This document shows positions 23,197 to 38,100 of a stretch of DNA of 64,000 nucleotides, piece by piece (within the stretch, counting starts at the first letter, position 1; every line of letters begins with the position of its first letter). The DNA lies in NCBI GenBank assembly GCA_903813345.2, contig CAIIXF020000001.1:9213598-9277597 (forward strand), in the 5' to 3' direction. Source of the DNA: Owenia fusiformis (taxonomy: Eukaryota > Annelida > Polychaeta > Sabellida > Oweniidae). The position numbers were made by a program, and so were the translations under genes. Under the pieces are notes generated by a model that was given only the letters and a program-made list of their open reading frames with translations, was not told where the DNA came from and ran no database searches.

Positions 23197-26100
23197 CTAG
23201 AAAATAACAACAAATGGATATATAGATATAGAATAATGCATATAGTCTAATATATCACATGTGCATTTTCATGAAATACATGTACAGTGAAACCTGTTAA
23301 GTAGAAACACCTCTGCAAGTGGAGCACTGTTCAGAGTCCCAAAACCAACTGACTTAATGTTAAATGAACCTCGATAAGTGGAACACCTCCCAAGTGGAAC
23401 ACTTTTTAGAGATACCAAATGTGTTCCACTTAAGAAAGTTTTACTGTACAATAGTTTTTTAAAATGTAAGCAACTAGTACAGCAAATGTTAACCTACAAC
23501 TTAACCTAAAAATTGTAAATAGGTTAATATTTTCGAAATGGGGTGATGCGAATACATACATTTACATTAGAATGTTCATGAGACAAAGCATCTCTTTGAA
23601 ACAGTTGACTTTGACCATTAGTATGAGAAAACATCAAATAATTAATCAACTTTTCTAATATCATACCATCTTGCCAACAGTCAATAACCACATTTGTGCT
23701 ATCTTGTCATGGCCTGTTGAATAATATGCTATTAAATCAAGAACTCTAAACTACAGGGACCATGAATTTAGATAAATATTAGAATTGTTGATGATAGTTT
23801 GTTTACTGGCTTGGAATTGATTCAATTGTAAGGCATGACAGCATCGATTCTGGGCCATACACGATGAAAGATTATTTGTCATTTGAGACTAGTGGCAACT
23901 TAAATTGATAAAGAACCCTAAGGGATAACTAGGACTATTCTTGGAGATTTACATCATGATTCTACATGATTTCAACAACCCACGTTTGTGATGTGTAATG
24001 CCACGGGGGTTTGTTTCAATTTTGCAAATCAGGGATGTAATGAAGTTTACCAAGGGGGTAATTAATATTACAATTTAATTGAAAGAAATGATCTGAATGC
24101 TGACTTATGTGAATCTTATATTTCTGTCTAAGTTATTCAAAAAAATTGACAATATAATATAATATAAAATACTTATAGAGTAGAAACAATAGAGATGACT
24201 GCGTTTTAACAATGCTGTAATGTTTGTAATTTATAATCTTGTATTGTATTGTATTGTATTGTATATACATGTATATTATTTAAATCAAAAATCAATGCTG
24301 TGATTGTCTCTTCTTTCCATCATTTAAGAAATGAGGCCAAGACAGAGTAAAATTGGATAAATGAAACATCCATGGCTAATTAAATATGTTTCTGGACAAT
24401 CCTGGTTTGTATCAGAATGGCCAATGTTGTAGTGGCCATCACACCACAGTTTATACAGCTAAGTGTGTCACTCCACAATTCATATACAGTAGTGTCCCCT
24501 GAGACATCACTCAAGACATCTCAGCAACCAAGATATTGATTTTCGGATATAGGAGGTTACAAAAGTCTAATCTTACCACAAATATTATTCAATCTGATAA
24601 TTTTCAAATTACGGATAATTTTTGTCACAATTACATGTAAATCAAAAAATAATAATATTATATTTGAAATACATTTTACACTAAGTGGTGTTTCAGATTT
24701 AAGACTGAAAAAGAAAGTGAAATATTCAGAAAATAAGGCAAAGAAATGTGATTTTCTTGCTAAGATTCATGCTATATTATAGAACAGTTGGATAATGTTT
24801 GCAATAAATCTAACTAATGACTACATTGGGACTGATCTAGGGATAGCCATTTGTTAGCAAGACACGCAAAGACAAAATGATAATGCACATCGTGATTATT
24901 AACACTAATTTTAACATCCACAGGTATATTCTATAAATATTGCCTGATTAAGAACTGAACTGACATGCGAATGAACAAATAATCACACTGCTAGGAGATG
25001 ATGAGTAGAGGGTGGCTTTTGCTAATTAACTCAGACATTTTATATGTAGGATTGCGTACTGACATGACGTGCATAAAGAATAGGAGTCAAAATAGCTCCA
25101 TTAATTCCAAAACAACACTAAACCCCAATTTTTGTGTCTGAATGTTAGAGTCCATATTTTCAGTGTTTGAAGGGAACAAATTCAGATGTGAAAACTCTCC
25201 AATGTTTATCTATTTTCAGCTCTTCTTTGGTCAATCAAACCAATATTCTATGAGATAGGATTTTTAAACTAAATGTGCTAAATGCACATCATGATAAGAG
25301 AGAGATCAAATAGAGCATTTTGATTGGCTTTGGGAACCATTCACATACCAATAAATACATAAATATGACAATGTGTCTTTTGACCCAGTAGAAAGTGACA
25401 ATGTTATATGTACTGACTCAACTCCCTAAGATCCATTTTACGATTTCTATAAAATATTCATCAAGTAGAGAAACTTAAAATAAAACTAGTCATACAGTGT
25501 TCTTATTAAGGTTTGTATTCATCACAAGCTAATGATTAGCCCCTTGTACAAATGCCATGCGTCCCGAAACCAATAAACTTGGAATAACGATCAGTCTATA
25601 AATGGCTTAAGGACACTGAAAATATGAGTCAAAATTATCCTTAAAGAGGTTAATCAAATCTAATTATTTGCAATGAATTTATTAAGTTCCATTCTAAAAT
25701 AAGGATGGTTAAGCGTGCACAGTGAAACAATTAACTTGCACCATAAATGTGATTTAGAATTGAACACCGACTTAGTGCTTGGTTTAATTGCCAATTGACT
25801 TTCATCAAATCCCTATAATCCGTGTCAGTTTCCAATCAGAAGTGGCTGACATATGATCAGACACAAGCAAACGTCAACAGAGGCTTCAGATTGCGGGGTA
25901 CAATCCCAAATTACAAGTCACTAAATAACTACCTCAAGGATTTATTAGAGGTTTTAATACTAAAATACTAGTTCTTTGAATCTCTAAATGGCATACTACA
26001 ATAAGTTTTGTGAAATTACAAAATACATTCTCGAGATCAAGTGATATTTTCCATTGATAATATTTATTATGACAAGTATAGGAATTAGCGTGTGATACCA

Positions 26101-29100
26101 TATGATTTTGAGTGATTATCATCAGTTGATATGTAATATTTGACATTTTACTAATACCAAATGTAAACGTGTGAATGTATTTTTGCCATAAAATTTTTTA
26201 ACTGATATTAACTTATTCCAGAGTTAAATGATTCAAATCAAATTTTCCAAATGATTGTTCGGCCATTGTTATTGTCAGACTCGCATTAAGTCAAGCAGCA
26301 AATTTCTGATCAGACATGACACCACATCTAAAGGTTTAAAAGCTATATTCAATGGTTTCATAGAAATCTGCAAAAATATGATATTTTTCTCCTAGTTATA
26401 ATAGGCAATATCATGTGACTAAATAAAAAATGAAACTTTGCAATGTACTGTGTTCTTACAGAATTGTTAAACAGAGAAGAGAAGAATTCTATTTATAATC
26501 AAAAGATAAATATTTCATTGAGGAAGTGATAACATTACAAATAATGTTTTTCATTTAAAAATAAAACCAATGATATCAAATGTGGGAAGTATGACGCAAT
26601 TTATGCCCCAGTGCTGAAAAATAATAATGAATGTGGCTTAGAGATCCTATTACTTCTAGGAATTCAACATGAAGAACATATTACCCAAGTATTGTGGGTG
26701 AAAATTTGAAGGGCTTGAAAACCACTTCAGGTTAAAAACAAGAATGCTATTTTGCCCATATCTCCCTGATTTTGGCAATTTGGCAAACAAATACTTACAT
26801 TAAATGATGATACAAGTAGCTGTGAGAGACCATCCACATAAGGACCTAAAATATTATGCTCTCGAACTTTTAAGTTTTGCCGAACCCTAAAAAACAAAAA
26901 ACAATTCATGTTATAATTTAATTGTTTGTTATTTAATTAAATCAAATTATAATGTTATATCTTGTTTTACTTTATTTTTCCCAACAGAGATGTAAACATC
27001 ATAGAAACTTTGATTTTTCAGAATTCAGAATTAGCTGAAATTAATGGTGAATGAGTCAGCTGTCAAAAAGTAATAAACTTGATAAAAATCATCAGTATCT
27101 ATATTTAAAGGGACGATGAAATGGCATATTTCAAATGTCAAAACTATGGAAAAAATCACTCATTCTCAGAGATTTTTGCAATTTTCATTTCTGGCCAAAG
27201 GTCTGACATGTAAATCATTTTAATGATTGATGTCTCAGACATTATCATAGAAATTAACAATTTGTCATAATTTTTCATTTTAGTGAGTGACAAAGGAAGT
27301 TTTCTTATTCAACCATTTTGCAAGGCTCCCAAAAATGTTGTAAAAAACAGAAGTCTTATTATGCATGCATTGGATCAATAGCTTCACTTTAGGTATAAAT
27401 TGAGTTTTTTCAATAAATTATTGATAACATTGTTTTTCACTGCACTGTTATCAATTGATGGTTCATCTTAAGATCCCATCATCCTTCGTCCTGGGATGTC
27501 GAAAATGAACATGCTATCCCATAAATGGTACTTTTCAGACCCTAGAATAACTGGTTACATGTAGTTACCCTTTAGGATCTAATAGATCGTGGACCCTTTC
27601 ACAGTATATCTCCATGTAAGAAACCTCTATTTTAAATGATAAGCCAGTGTCTGTGTTGTCTGAAATCCTCTCAAAGAGATTGTCACAAAGTCTTGGAATT
27701 ATTCCTTTGTCACTACGGCTGCCCATCATAGTGTAGGATTTCCCCGACCCTGCAAAATACAAGGAGCGAACATTACAAGGTTGCACATTAAGTGAAACAT
27801 GTTGTATTAAGAGAATTATTGACAGGGAATCACATCAGGAATGGAAATGGGAATATCAGGGGTTCAGCATTTCAGAGATAGGCAAAATGAAAACAACAGG
27901 CAAAATTATTGGAAATTATAAATTTAACATAAGAAACAGTTGCTGCACAAAACGACAGGCAATTTTGTTAAAAAAACAATCGGAGAATAATGCCTGCTAC
28001 TAATGAAAGCCCTGCACTGTACAAACAGCATAGTCTGCATATTCAAAATCATTACTTCTAAGATTTATGAGACATTACTCAACTTATTAACACACAATGA
28101 AAAAGCAATCATTCAATATCTTATGTACAGTTCTTCAACTAAATTCAATCTAAAATATTAATTTATCTGAAGAATAAAAAGTCAAGCTGGCATTATCTTA
28201 GTAAACCAAATACAGTAAAACCTGTTTAGTGGACATCTAAGCAAGTGAAATACCTCCAAAGAAAACTATATATAAAGGACAGGTACCCAAATTAACTCAA
28301 TTTGTATTGTAACAATAATGTAAAAAAAAGAGCCTCCGTAAGTAGAACACTTTTCAATATTTAATGAGCCGCTGTAAGTAGAACACCTCCCAAGTGATGA
28401 AACACCTTTTAAATAAAACCTCTGTAACTGGAACATCTCCCACATAGAACACCTTTTTGATTAAATGTATTCCACTTTGCATTCACCATAATATGAACAT
28501 TACAGAAATGATATATTAGGGGTAAGTCTCAATCAATTGTAACATAAGATTATTTCACCCAGATGAGAGATAATGAGGGATTAGAGAAAAATATGAGACT
28601 ACAATTACAGACTTCGGTTTTCAGACAATAACTGTCCCCATTGAAGGTTATTTTTCTCAGTTAAGAGGTTATTGTGATTCGCAATGTTAAAATAACAGGA
28701 TATAAGCAAGTAAAAGGATACCATAAGAGGACACAATATGTTGCGTAATATGATAGTGACTGGAGAAAAACAAATGAATTTCATATTATAATAATTATTA
28801 TATATAATATATTCACACATGCGAGTATATTTGTATATGAAAAAGTGAACAAAATGTATTTATTATAATGCATGTATTATTAGGTAATACATAAAAGTAA
28901 GTTTGATTACATGAATGTATATCAGATAAAATTTATTACAAAATGTCAGATATCAAGATATGAAATCTAAGATAAGATATGAAATCCTAGCAGTTTGAAG
29001 ATATTTTAATAATATTTATTGGGTTGATCAAGAGCCATCCTCCGAATGCAGGGTTCCAGACATCATCCACTACATTTCTTCTTTGGAGGTACAGTTCTGG

Positions 29101-32100
29101 AGGCCTGTGTTCTGAGGATGATCAAGAATATGTTCAAAAATGTCAGTTTTCCATTTCTGAACTCATAAATCTCAAGATTAGTTTAACTTTCATTGAGTCA
29201 TTGTTGGGCCAAAAGTCATACAGGTTATACGAGAATTAGTTGTGAAAGGAATAAATAAAGAGAGGCCGCTTGCAGAGTGCCTCCCAATTACTACAGTACA
29301 TTTATAATACTATATGGTTAATCCTATAGAAGATGGACCACCAAGGAGTAGGTGGAATCAAGCGTAGAAACATCATTAGATTTAATCCTCACAATGAGAC
29401 TGTGAATAAATAAGACTGACGAGTGCCTCCACATCGTTGATTAGAAAAAACGGATTTAAGTGCATGATATTAGCAAATCCAATCATCAGGAATTGTGTTT
29501 ACGAACCATTGATCGTAGAAATTCCATCAATATCCCATCAGATTTTATCAACGCTAAACACATTTTTGCAATCAATGTAACATGTACTTTTAAAATGTGT
29601 TTGTAAGATTCATGTACTTATGACATGTGATTTCAGCAAGTAAAATATGATAGGGTAGGAATCAAATCTCTGATTATCCTATTGGTTCTTTCCGAGGGGG
29701 GGGGGTAGTACAATAAGTCGAATGTTGAAAGGGTTGATCATTTCAAACTTACCAGTTTGTCCATATGCGAATATACATGCATTATAGCCTTCAAACGCCC
29801 TCTGAAGTACATCTTTCCCAAGACAATTGTAAACTTGTTCTTGACCTATAAATGCAAAAAATCTCATTGTACTGCACATGTACAGGTGTACACTACAAAT
29901 GCAGGTATACAGTAGTTCACATAGATGTAGATAAACTTTGAATTAACAATTATTTTCTTGCAGGTTTCCCAAGATTTTTGAAAAAGGTTGGGCTAAATCC
30001 CTTTTGACAAAATGTTGAAAAAATCCTTAAAAGTTGATTGATTCTTTAATGCATGTCATGTTTTCTTGGAGTAATGCATCAGACTGAATTATTCAATTCT
30101 GATAGATACACTTCAATGGAATTTGCCACAGAGATACCATTCTGTCCTCATAATTTCATACTAGCCAGTCTATTACCACATAGGCAGCGAATAATGTGTT
30201 TCCATATTCTATACCTTGAAAGGTGTCACGAGGACAATATTATAGATTAAATAATTACAGCACTATTTATATCTCAGAAAGGGTTATTAGAGAAAATATA
30301 AGTATGGGTTATAGTTCTGTAAATATTAAAAGGTCATAGTAGTATGTCGGGTAAACCAGGTTCCTGTAATTAAGCCCTATATTTGAACATGGTGCGGTAG
30401 AATAACATATTACTTAATAGGAATAAGTGAAGTTTTTATAGATGAAGTTATTTAATTGTTTCTGAGAATTTTTTCTATCAAAGGTTAAGATACTTCAACC
30501 TCATTTATTTAACAGGAACGGGAACATCTAACAGGAATGAAATGGAGACATTTAATTGATGTTACACAATAATCAAAATCATTTTTCTCTTTAATTGAGT
30601 ATTTAAGGTGAATGTTGAATTAAATGATGAATTAGGACTTCTTACATGTTTCATGCTATTGTAATGTATAAACAGGTCCAAAATCATCACACTTTACCTT
30701 CTTTAAAATAAAGGCACATCCTCATTCTCTAAAAGTAGTTAATTTAAACTCACTTGCAAATCTGGTCTCAGCCTTGTCCATTGACCAAAAACAGTGGTCA
30801 AAGGCAAATGTCTGCAAATAAACAAACAGAAATTATTAATCAACTGACATAACACAGTCACTAGCATTGAAACACTTTATTACATTTTTAATACGTTAAG
30901 ATTCTAAAAAAACTGCATTTGTTGTTGAATATGATTTGGCACTTAGTTTGAAGAGGAATCTAATTACAGAACTACGTGAACATTGATAAGAAGCAGGTTA
31001 CATTAAGTGCATTGGTTTTTCTCCCGAATATTTTGCTTACTTATGTTATATCTAAATTAGTTCAGCTGTGTTTGGGGGACATATAAACTTGACATAAGAG
31101 TTATAATGATTGAAACTACAAACATTGTTATGTGATTTGTAATGGTACCAGCATATGGTTTATTCAGCATAGATGCAAAGTAGATTTTTTATCTTTGACA
31201 GTTGAGGTCCCAAAGTTCCATGTTACCACAGCAAAGCAATTTAGAAAAGTAATGCTACTGTGCTGTAAAATATATAAGGTACCATTCGAAAGGGTTGGTC
31301 TATAAGGTAGTTTGGAACTTCCATGGTTTTTTAAAACATAAGTGCATATTCTCACCTTTGGAGCTTTTCTGCCATGGTGTTCACTGTTCGGGGATCCAAA
31401 ATAATCATTGGAGATCCAAAATAATCATTAGAGATCCAAAATAATCATCAGATATCAGACATCAGATGTAATCATTACAGATCCAATGATATCAGCATGA
31501 ATCCAATATAATCATCAATAGCCAAATATTTTGACCAGGGATCAGGTGTAATAATAATCAGGTATCCAATATAATCACAAATGATTCGATATAATCGTAG
31601 AAGATCCAATATAATCATTGTATTCAAAGATCGATGTATTTTCCAGAGTTCCAATATCAGATAGGCAGACAGCAGGAAAATATGAAATACAAAAAAACAT
31701 ATATATTAGACAAAGTATAAAAATACATCATGATCATACATTTTATCTTTCTTGCAAATGATTAAAACATTTTAAAAAATATATATTAATATCTGTATGT
31801 ATGTATAAATATATGTACAGTTATGACACAGACTTGAATCAAAATTGCATTTTTAATGTAACATTTGATAAAAGATATGTATATACAGGTCAAATTCATT
31901 AACATAGAGATCAATATTGTTAAGACACTACATATTCAATAGGAACCTTTGAAGCAGACTTTGATGAGTATTATATATTCTCTTTCATAATACAAACATC
32001 TTCTGTAATACATGTACTACATATTATACAGTGTAAATATATGGAAACTTTTGCGAAGACATGCACAGGTCAAATTCACCTAGATTTCCCAAATAGAATA

Positions 32101-35100
32101 TATTTTTAATACCTAACCCCCTCCCCACCTAATATACTCAGATTCTTCTATTATCTACTAGCGTAGTGCTCAATTAACTCGGAGATCCTGTGAATTGCAG
32201 ATAGATGAAATACCTAGCTGCCAAGTGCATGAAGATTAGAAATCAATGAGAGACAACAATAGAGATCTATTCCAGAAATTATCTAAGTAATTGAAGAGAA
32301 TGTCAAATGTTAAAATAGAGGAAAAGAACACCAGGCGTATCAGCTATCAGTCAATATATAAAGCATCTTTCAAAGGAAGTCAATTGTGAATGTATAGAAA
32401 AAGTTTTGAATTTTGGTCCTGTTATTTCCATTCATTGGCTCTATATTCAGTATTAGACTCTTCAGCTCTTCTCTTTGGTTTACCAACAGAACCTAAAAAT
32501 GAAGGCTCAGCATGTAGTTTTAATCATTATCAATATACTGAGAAATTACCATTCATCTTTCACATCAGGCATGACATCTACTATATACCATGCATGAGAT
32601 CTTCCATATCATGCATGGCATCTACTGCTTTACCATGGATACATGTCCAGGGCCATAGCCAGCTTTTAGTCAGAGGGGGTGCGATCGCCCAAAAAATCAG
32701 GAGGAGTGCAATTGATAAGATCTATTTTGAATTTTACAATTGTATGACATCTAGGATGAAATCTTACATACCATGCTGCATGATGACATCTTCCATACCA
32801 TTCATGGCATTGTCTATATCATGCATGGCATTGTCCATATCATGTATGGCATTTTCCATACCATGCGTGATAGCAGTCATGGTATATACTGACAGATGAT
32901 GCTTGATCTTGTATAACAGCTGATTTTTTTTATTAATTATGCTCCCACATATTCATATTTTACCTATATAACTATGGTAGGTGAACGACCCTTATACAAA
33001 GTTAAGAAATAACAGAAACCGTAATAAAAACCATGATTAGAAATATCAAAATAAATCACAATGAACTCTATTACATCAACAGATACCTAATAAACATGAG
33101 AAAATCCACATTTGTTACTGATGAGTCACAGAATCGATTCCTAAACAACTGTCTAAATAATTCGAGCTGACTTATGAATGCTACCCCTGGGTGTTTATTA
33201 TTGATATGTAAACCCCAAATGTACAACTAAGGCTGACTCCCTAACTTGTTTACAAAGGTCAAGATTCAAGAACCCAGCGTTTTCTTCATGGACTCCATCG
33301 TTGTCCTGTGTGGATGTCACTAACTGCTACTGAATCAAGTCTTATTCCTTATATGATCAAGTGAAACAAAATGCTAAAGTTTACATTCAAAGAACTTTTT
33401 GCTCACAAATGACATTGTTACAATCAAAATTTAATTCAGAGTACATTAGCCTCACTGATAAAAGTTTTGCCTCACTGAACTCCACATGGAACACCTCACA
33501 AATGGAACAGGTTTTTAAAAATCATGTGGCCCATTGACTCCATGTTAATGAACCTCTGTAAATACAACACCTTGCAAGTGGAACAACTCTTTGTGGTCCC
33601 AAGGGTGTTCCACTTACACAGATTCAACTATATTACAGTTCATCCTTTTTTGTTTGATAACATTAATAGAATCCCCTGGAAATATTATGCATACCAACAA
33701 TAGGTCAGAATGGCCTCAGTACTTGCATCTTGCTCAGACTTTAGCTCAAGTATCATGATCGCCATGACATTTTAGTAAATTATACATATTGTTGTTATTG
33801 ATCGTCCAGCCAACCTTTGAATGATGAGAATAAAAACATTCATCTATTAAACTGGCAGCTAATAGAGAATGTAAAATGTTAGCTTTTCAAAAACCCTGCC
33901 ATGGTTTCCCTTGCAATTTTCATAGGAACGGAGAATTCTCATCATATATGGATGATATAAAGATCTAAGAAGCAAAATTATCTAAATGCATTAGGATTGA
34001 ATAAAAAGGAGACATTATTTTTTCAAAATCATTGCCAGATAAGTTATCAAGGAATAAAGCCACAGTGTGTTAGAAAATAGGCATGGCACAACATTTAAGA
34101 ACATAACTCCCAACTTGTTTCTAGCCCTTGTTGCCCCTTTATAAATGAACAAGAACTGCTGTCTCGCCAGTAAGATCATGAAATGAATCAAAATAGCAGT
34201 GGTCCTAAAGATTAATACAAAGCAATCAAGCATAAAGGAATTATTATAGCCTATAACCATTAATATAGTCTTGCTTCAAGACCCTGGACAGCAAGAATAC
34301 AATTTATACAATAGAATAGAATGCTTTCCCATACATAACAACTGGCACTTTTTATAGGGCATATATCAAGGGGATGTACAATTTTGAAACAACATCCCTA
34401 ATAAGAAAATTATTAGTATTACAGACTGACAATAAATAACCTTTTGAAAAGGCAACTTTCTCATTTAAATTGCAATTTATTTCTGAGTTTCTTCACATTT
34501 ACTTCTGACCTGATAACATATATTCAACAAAAGCAATTTTCATAATCAAATACAAAAATCCTAGTAATAGCGATGTTGGCAGTCTTATACAGACTTACAT
34601 AATCCTGACTCAATAAGAGATTGAACCATGTAGCATGCAAGACCTGCAACGAAAAATGGAACAATATAAATTCCACAGCAACTGATGCCTGCCACCAATA
34701 GAACAGTCAATATTATATTTTTAGCTGAAATTCTTGAAAATACTTTCATAATAATGACCAAAACCAATGTAGAAGTTGAAGTGACTGCACAAGAACAAAA
34801 ACGCTGAATCTCATAATACTCAATGTACTTATGTATGTCAGTCTCACATCCCACATTGAGATAGACAAAAGGTTACTGTAACCATCAGGCTGCTTCTTAG
34901 ATTTTGGCTTGTTTGCTTATGTAAAGATAACCTATCCAAGCTATTAATAAATCAACCAATTTCTCATTTTCTCTCCTATTTTGAAACAAATTTAAATGTA
35001 CGTGTACCAAATTTGATTTTTGAGCAACAGTTGTGAACATCATAACATAAAGTAACATAACATAACAAAATCCTTGCTGATTTCACTCTAATTTCTCAAT

Positions 35101-38100
35101 AGAAGCAAAGATAATATAATCGCGCTTGAACGAGTATTTACCACAAACATTCCTAACCTTCAGCAATTTTCGATGAATTCCAGAAAACATCAAACACAGA
35201 ATATTCTGTAATTTTAATCAAAGTAACAAGCCATCAGCTGTTGATATAAGTAGAATGTGGTAACCACAGAGTTAACGTGCTAATGGTACTTGTACTATTA
35301 TACCCGAGTTAGAACTGCAGTGTATAGGTATGAATATACATAGAAAATAGGATACAACAACCTCTTGACTCCATAGAGATATTTTCTATTGAATATATAT
35401 TGAACATTATGTGTATCAGGATACATAAAGTACATATACCTTCATTCATTGAAGAGAAGTCAATTTTGAGTTTTGCCCATAAGACGATGACACCCCTAAC
35501 CCTATCTTTCAAATTTTTTCAGTCTGTTTCAGACTTATTAGGAATATACTGTTTTCACCACAATAAAATTTAGATTGTATGTAGTTACAATTCTGCTAAT
35601 TCATTTATTGTTCAAATGTGTGACAGTTTCTACAGATTCGCCATTCATATGCTACTTATTGTGTGGCACGTCACTGCTCTACAACTATATTGAGTAATCT
35701 GCTTCAATCATAACATTCACATATCCCTATAGAGTTGGAAAGGAACTAAATATACAATAAAATCTACTAAATTATTCAGAGGCAATATTTTACTCTGATA
35801 CATTACACCTTCAGTAGGCTAATGTCCTTAATTGAATCGAAGCTATCTTAGTGGATCGATCGGAACACCTTTGGTACCTCTAACAAAAAGTGTTTCACTT
35901 GGGAGGTGTTCTGCTTATAGAATTTCATTTAACATTAAGTCGGTTGGTCTCAGTAAAATGTTGTACTAACAGAGGTGTTCCACTTCTAGAGGTATTCAGC
36001 TTTACAGGTTTCACTGTATGATCTTCTTGCTGTCTAAGAAAAATTACCTTGTGTTCTCAGATGAACTTTATATTGATGTTGATTGGAACGTTTGTAAATT
36101 AGATGTAACAGCTTTCAAGCATGATTTAAAACACATGACTAAATACTGGAGATATTTATCTTAGAATTTCAGGGTACTTGAAAATGTCTTCCTGTCATTC
36201 CCCCAAAGATTTGTTTTCAATGATGCTTTGTTTACACTTTCATTGTTATTTCCTTTGACAATATCAATTGAAAATATATTTCCAAAATGATCAACGTTAC
36301 TGTGCAAGTATTTGGCCTTTGAGGACACATTTAGTTGTTACTCAATGTTAAAAATATTATTATTCCTTTATCTTAAAAGAAATATTATTGTAATGGCTTC
36401 TTTATATCAATCTTTCTGAAATGTTGTATTAGTATGTCAATTGCTATAGAATTGCATAGCTGGCATTTATGAATTTCCATATTATACCTCAATATCGATG
36501 CACCTTTATAATTCAGCCATCACAAATACATGTATGAGAACATAGCGTGATACGCTATAAAGGTCAAAACATTCTCTCTGGGGGGAAATGCCAAATTTCC
36601 ATTGTTTAGGATCCTGACATTCTGTAGAAATATACATCATCATTGGATACGCAACGTGAATACCAGCCAAATGAGCTAATATTATCAAACTACAAATGCA
36701 GAGATAGTAAAAAAGGATCTTCCTAAGATTGAATCTTAAACTCTATAATGATAATCCATATAGTCTCTACTATAAAGTGTTAGATAAAGAATGACTCTAA
36801 ATAAATCAAAATGAAATATTCATCCTCGACTTAAGTTTAGAAAACTTAGATAAAGCCATGGAATACATACATCTCACTATCTATGAATGATAATTTTGGG
36901 ATACTTCTGAGTTGATACCTTCAAACTGATTAGATACTCCTAGGCAACTAGCTAAGATTAACAAACTTGAAGCATAACCTTGTTATCTCGCCTGCCACTT
37001 CATCAATATTTCTAAACATTTGAAACTTTTATTACCTTTGGGCTTCACGAAAATAACTACCACAATAAACCTGTATCCAACCAGCCAAAAAAACGAAGCA
37101 TCAATATATGTATAAGCAGAACATGATGTAGAAATTCCCAACCCAATAAGATATATGTTCAATTAATGTTATTACCCTCCATTGAAGTTTTCAATGGTCT
37201 AAAATGAGAATTTTACTTGATTATTGAGAAACAATCAATTCGTCCTCATAACTGATTAGCGCAGATTGTCAATGTCAGAGAATTACAATCAAGTCATAGT
37301 TAAAATCACTTTTATTTGTAATTCTAGGAGCTACAATACTATTGCTGAATATCAAATATATCTTACCAAGAAAATGAATTAGTATCAATGCAATATCAAT
37401 TTTTGAAGAGACTTGTCACAATAACTGCAATTACAATAACTTGATACCAAAACATAACAAAGCAAGAGATAGAATGGATCAATCAGTGACTAATGACAAA
37501 TCTATGTAAATCCAGGGGTACATTGATTTTTTACTACTGTGCCCTCAGAGAATCGGGAGTAGGTTTCTTCCAGACAGATCATGTAACACTTTTAAATTCA
37601 CTCTACTTTTTATCGTTGTCTTCTCGCAACCGCAAATAAGCTAAATCGCAAAAAATCTAAAATAGTCAAGTTTTTTTTTCGTTGATTTTTATACTGTGCA
37701 TAAAACCTGTATATCCATATCTGGTTTACTGTTTTCTCATTCTTTCAATTCTTCCTAGGGTTATCTTCTTTGAAGATAGACCATATAAAGGTCAAGTAGC
37801 CTTAAATAAGGAAAATGGTTGTTTATGTAATGGTGCAGATGTAAATATACATGAGAAACATATTGCAAATATCAACAATGATGACCCAGTTTGCTATGCT
37901 ATACCTTAGTTTAAAGAAACAATCAACACTTCAAAACAACCATCAGAATATATCAACATAAAAGAGAGGTATTTTTCACAATGCACTTATGTGCCAAACT
38001 TCAAAAAATGGATATCAATATTACATTGAAAACCTCAGAATCCTTAACATCTCTATAAATATAGCATTAATAAATTAATACAGCATGAAAACAGCACCTG

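Larger units (their letters stand above)
26887..31355 (-). other. KIF13 introns 3 to 6
   Basis: Introns of 544, 908, 2003 and 682 bp between exons 3-7. The only assignable repeat is the degenerate pogo-like MITE at 28213-28480 in intron 5. No nested gene is seen. Confidence 0.75.

Noticed and set aside
32390-32899. A 169-codon plus-strand frame with ISCMALS-type repeats
   Set aside because: It is the open frame of an interrupted 24-bp minisatellite, including an apparent transposon-end fragment. There is no protein family or start context.
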